A stretch of 6,958 nucleotides of DNA from positions 1-6,958 of the forward strand of contig DMRT01000007.1 in the NCBI GenBank assembly GCA_003455235.1. The letters run 5' to 3'. The first letter of the stretch is position 1. Every line of letters starts with the position of its first letter. Source of the DNA: Chitinophagaceae bacterium (GTDB lineage Bacteria > Bacteroidota > Bacteroidia > Chitinophagales > Chitinophagaceae). Shown piece after piece: positions 5,506 to 6,958 of this stretch. The position numbers and the translations under genes were made by a program. Under the pieces are notes generated by a model. It was given only the letters and a program-made list of their open reading frames with translations, ran no database searches and was not told where the DNA came from.

Positions 5506-6222
5506 TTACACATGCACATAGGCGCACATGTGTTCCTGCGCCCTGCCCACGGCCCACAAGCCAGAGGGTACCTGCTGGATGCCGGGGAGTATGCCGGAAA
5601 TCCAGTCGTTTTTTACGTCCTCATGTTTCATCTTCATGCTGCCGGCCACCACGGCGCTGATTACGTTGATGGCCATGCTGCATACGCAGAACATCACGCC
5701 GCTTTCCTGCAGTTCATTGATGCCGATGGGGACCGGACCCACACCCGGCACACTGTAGCCGGGGTTTGGTTTCCAGAAGCGATTGCGAACGGAGGGAGCG
5801 TCGGTGGTATCGTCTTTAATATTGAAGAACTCCCCGAATTTATATTTGGCCCAAAGCCGGTCCTCCATGGCATAAGGGATGGCATTGTGACGGAGTATCA
5901 CCACCGCCGAATTATCTTTTTCGGGTGTACCCGTGGCGGCATTGGTGAGTAAAAAAACCTTTGGCCAGGCAAAGGGAAGTATGGATTCATGCCCCTGTTT
6001 CGGTTCCACCACATCAAACACCATCCGGTGCTTTCCTTTTACCTGGTTAAACCATTCGTCGGGGTCGCCGGGTTTACCCGTTTCATGATCAAAAGATGAA
6101 AGCATACCTGCATGGGCAGTAGAAGGAGCGCCCAAAGTGGAAAGTCCGAGTGCGGCAGCTCCGGTAGCAATAGTTCCCAGGAATTTACGGCGGGGTGAAA
6201 TTCCTGTTTCGTTCTTGTTCAT
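5506..6222 (-). CDS. Tat-exported protein with DsrE-like C-terminal region, function unknown
   Basis: The 238-residue precursor starts with a twin-arginine signal: SPRRKFLG (9-16), a hydrophobic Ala/Gly/Leu segment (17-30) and a probable cleavage after AHA (36-38). The exported part contains an ILRHNAIPYAMEDRLWAKYKFGE block (109-131). It ends with GVMFCVCSMAINVISA (175-190) and ILPGIQQVPSGLWAVGRAQE (211-230), a pattern that resembles DsrE/DsrF-like sulfur-relay folds, where a Cys precedes a helix and a PG..VPSG..A...Q strand follows. C179 and C181 (CVC) are candidate active residues. Tat export suggests the protein folds, perhaps around a cofactor, before transport; this is inference. The frame stays open to 6357, but ATG 6222 is chosen because the 45 extra residues would bury the Tat signal and lie in the promoter region. 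It is divergent from the thiolase and ends at a hairpin terminator. Confidence 0.78.
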   Translation of the reverse strand: MNKNETGISPRRKFLGTIATGAAALGLSTLGAPSTAHAGMLSSFDHETGKPGDPDEWFNQVKGKHRMVFDVVEPKQGHESILPFAWPKVFLLTNAATGTPEKDNSAVVILRHNAIPYAMEDRLWAKYKFGEFFNIKDDTTDAPSVRNRFWKPNPGYSVPGVGPVPIGINELQESGVMFCVCSMAINVISAVVAGSMKMKHEDVKNDWISGILPGIQQVPSGLWAVGRAQEHMCAYVHV

Positions 6223-6272
6223 TTTTTTGGAAGTTTGGTTTGAAAAAATAAAACAGTCATTCAATGGGGCCA

Positions 6273-6303
6273 TTAATCTACAAACAAGAATTGTCATTTG
6301 CAA
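6273..6303 (-). promoter_or_regulatory. Possible promoter for the Tat-exported protein gene
   Basis: On the minus strand, TTG (6303-6301) is followed by 20 bases and TAGATTAA (6280-6273). This keeps TAnnTT of the -7 consensus TAnnTTTG but not its last two bases, and the spacer is one base long. A start near 6266 would give a leader of about 45 bases to the ATG at 6222. It is a weak match. Confidence 0.3.
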
Positions 6304-6341
6304 GCAGGAAATATGAACAGTAGCTTCCACCACTGGCATCC

Positions 6342-6357
6342 ATGACGGGAGCGTCAT
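6342..6357. promoter_or_regulatory. Perfect dyad ATGACG-N4-CGTCAT, possible operator in front of the thiolase gene
   Basis: ATGACG (6342-6347) and CGTCAT (6352-6357) form a perfect 6-bp inverted repeat around GGAG. The dyad ends 19 bases before the -7 box at 6377, so its right arm occupies the position where a -33 element (TTTG) would be expected and is absent. That geometry suits an activator or repressor acting at this promoter. It is also about 120 bases upstream of the divergent gene. No T-tract follows, so it is not a terminator. Confidence 0.45.
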
Positions 6358-6376
6358 CGCCTAAGCGCCTATTGCG

Positions 6377-6384
6377 TATATTTG
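6377..6384 (+). promoter_or_regulatory. Bacteroidota -7 promoter element (TATATTTG) for the thiolase gene
   Basis: TATATTTG matches TAnnTTTG exactly and lies 20 bases before the preferred ATG at 6405, and only 8 bases before the alternative ATG at 6393. A start point a few bases downstream of the box would leave almost no leader before 6393, which supports 6405 as the start. No -33 TTTG is found at the usual distance. Confidence 0.6.
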
Positions 6385-6404
6385 CAATCTAAATGTCAAG
6401 CTAT

Positions 6405-6958
6405 ATGAGAGAAGTGTATATCATTTCAGCCGTTCGTACCCCAATCGGAAGCTTTGGAGGCTCTTTGAAAGATCTTAGCGCCACCCAGCTGGGAGCCATC
6501 GCCATCAAAGGTGCACTGAAAAAAGCAGGGGTTGACCCAACTATGGTGGAGGAGGTACTGATGGGTTCGGTGGTACAGGCGAACCTGGGACAGGCGCCTG
6601 CGCACCAGGCAGCCCGTTTTGCCGGTTTGTCTGATACCGTAAACAGCACCACCGTGAATAAAGTGTGCGCCAGTGCCATGAAAGCCCTTGCCCAGGGTGC
6701 ACAAAGCATCCGGCTGGGAGATGCCGATGTGGTGATTGCAGGCGGCATGGAAAGCATGAGCAATGCGCCTTTTTATTCCGATAGTTTACGCTGGGGCAAT
6801 AAATATGGAAATGTTCAGTTTATAGATGGCCTCGCAAAAGACGGGCTCACGGATGCTTATGATGGCAAGGCAATGGGTAATGCAGCCGAGTTGTGTGCGT
6901 CCACCTGCTGCATCAGCCGGGAAGACCAGGATGCATTTGCCATTGAAAGTTATAAACG
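6405..6958 (+). CDS. Thiolase (acetyl-CoA C-acetyl/acyltransferase), N-terminal part, cut by the window end
   Basis: Thiolases join or cleave acyl-CoAs: degradative members split 3-ketoacyl-CoA in beta-oxidation, biosynthetic members condense two acetyl-CoA. The 184 visible residues start MREVYIISAVRTPIGSFGG, the typical thiolase N-terminus. They contain the nucleophilic Cys at position 88 in NKVCASAMKA (85-94), close to Cys89 of the well-studied Zoogloea enzyme. The GGMESMSNAP motif follows about 30 residues later, and then the loop-domain segment DGLTDAYDGKAMGNAAE, which is common in biosynthetic-type thiolases. About 205-210 residues, including the catalytic His and second Cys, lie beyond the window. 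ATG 6405 is preferred over in-frame ATG 6393 (four extra residues, MSSY) because of homology and the position of the -7 box. The gene is divergent from the Tat-exported protein gene. Thiolase family membership is certain; degradative versus biosynthetic role is not. Confidence 0.93.
   Translation, partial: MREVYIISAVRTPIGSFGGSLKDLSATQLGAIAIKGALKKAGVDPTMVEEVLMGSVVQANLGQAPAHQAARFAGLSDTVNSTTVNKVCASAMKALAQGAQSIRLGDADVVIAGGMESMSNAPFYSDSLRWGNKYGNVQFIDGLAKDGLTDAYDGKAMGNAAELCASTCCISREDQDAFAIESYK

Noticed and set aside
5452..5952. Long plus-strand open frame (166 codons) antisense to the Tat-exported protein gene
   Set aside because: The minus-strand frame has a Tat signal and a family-like C-terminal pattern. 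The plus-strand frame is His/Gly-rich, shows no recognisable domain, begins inside the terminator hairpin and has no promoter. It is a shadow.
6223..6357. Upstream extension of the Tat-exported protein to a start at 6357
   Set aside because: It would put 45 residues ahead of the twin-arginine signal and overlap the divergent promoter region; ATG 6222 puts the RR motif at residues 11-12, as expected.
1..6958. CRISPR arrays, tRNA/rRNA genes, insertion sequences, prophage or defence genes
   Set aside because: No regularly spaced repeats, tRNA-like cloverleaf, transposase motif, terminal inverted repeats or defence domains were seen on either strand.

Overview
The window reads as an ordinary chromosomal stretch of a Bacteroidota bacterium, most likely a member of Chitinophagia (Chitinophagaceae-like). 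This is inferred from three things. Several promoters carry the Bacteroidota -7 element TAnnTTTG, and purine-rich Shine-Dalgarno sequences are mostly missing. The protein families are typical of the phylum: a two-part FKBP protein, DUF1599, a DoxX protein with a long C-terminal extension, and a c-type cytochrome lipoprotein. The gene order folP / DUF1599 / DoxX is, from memory, common in that phylum. No species can be named from the sequence alone.

Layout. Bases 1-732 (+) encode the C-terminal part of an FKBP-type prolyl isomerase, probably cut by the window edge. It ends at a strong rho-independent terminator (756-783). folP (dihydropteroate synthase, 766-1602, -) converges on it so closely that its last codons lie inside the terminator and its stop codon sits in the hairpin loop. 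Divergent from folP is a plus-strand cluster: a DUF1599 protein made of two tandem copies of one domain (1659-2207), a DoxX-family membrane protein with a CxCFGxC motif and a large C-terminal domain (2237-3388), and an OppB/DppB-like ABC permease without visible partners (3404-4450). A heme c lipoprotein (4459-4821, -) converges on the permease with only 8 bases between the stop codons.

A 179-base divergent region (4822-5000) holds a promoter for the cytochrome and four TTAA cores spaced 10-11 bases apart. It then leads into a small secreted, highly charged protein (5001-5408, +). A hairpin terminator (5451-5475) separates that gene from a convergent Tat-exported protein with a DsrE-like C-terminal part (5506-6222, -). 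A second divergent region (6223-6404) carries a perfect 6+4+6 dyad and a perfect -7 box in front of a thiolase (6405 to the window end, 3'-truncated).

How the genes work together. folP belongs to folate synthesis and the thiolase to acyl-CoA metabolism. The DoxX protein, the cytochrome and the Tat/DsrE-like protein are envelope proteins with cysteine or heme chemistry, but nothing shows that they form one system. I see no mobile element, CRISPR array, tRNA, rRNA or defence island. The most interesting signals are the coding terminator at the folP end, the duplicated DUF1599 domain, the DoxX fusion, the orphan permease, and two regulatory arrays (phased TTAA; the ATGACG dyad).
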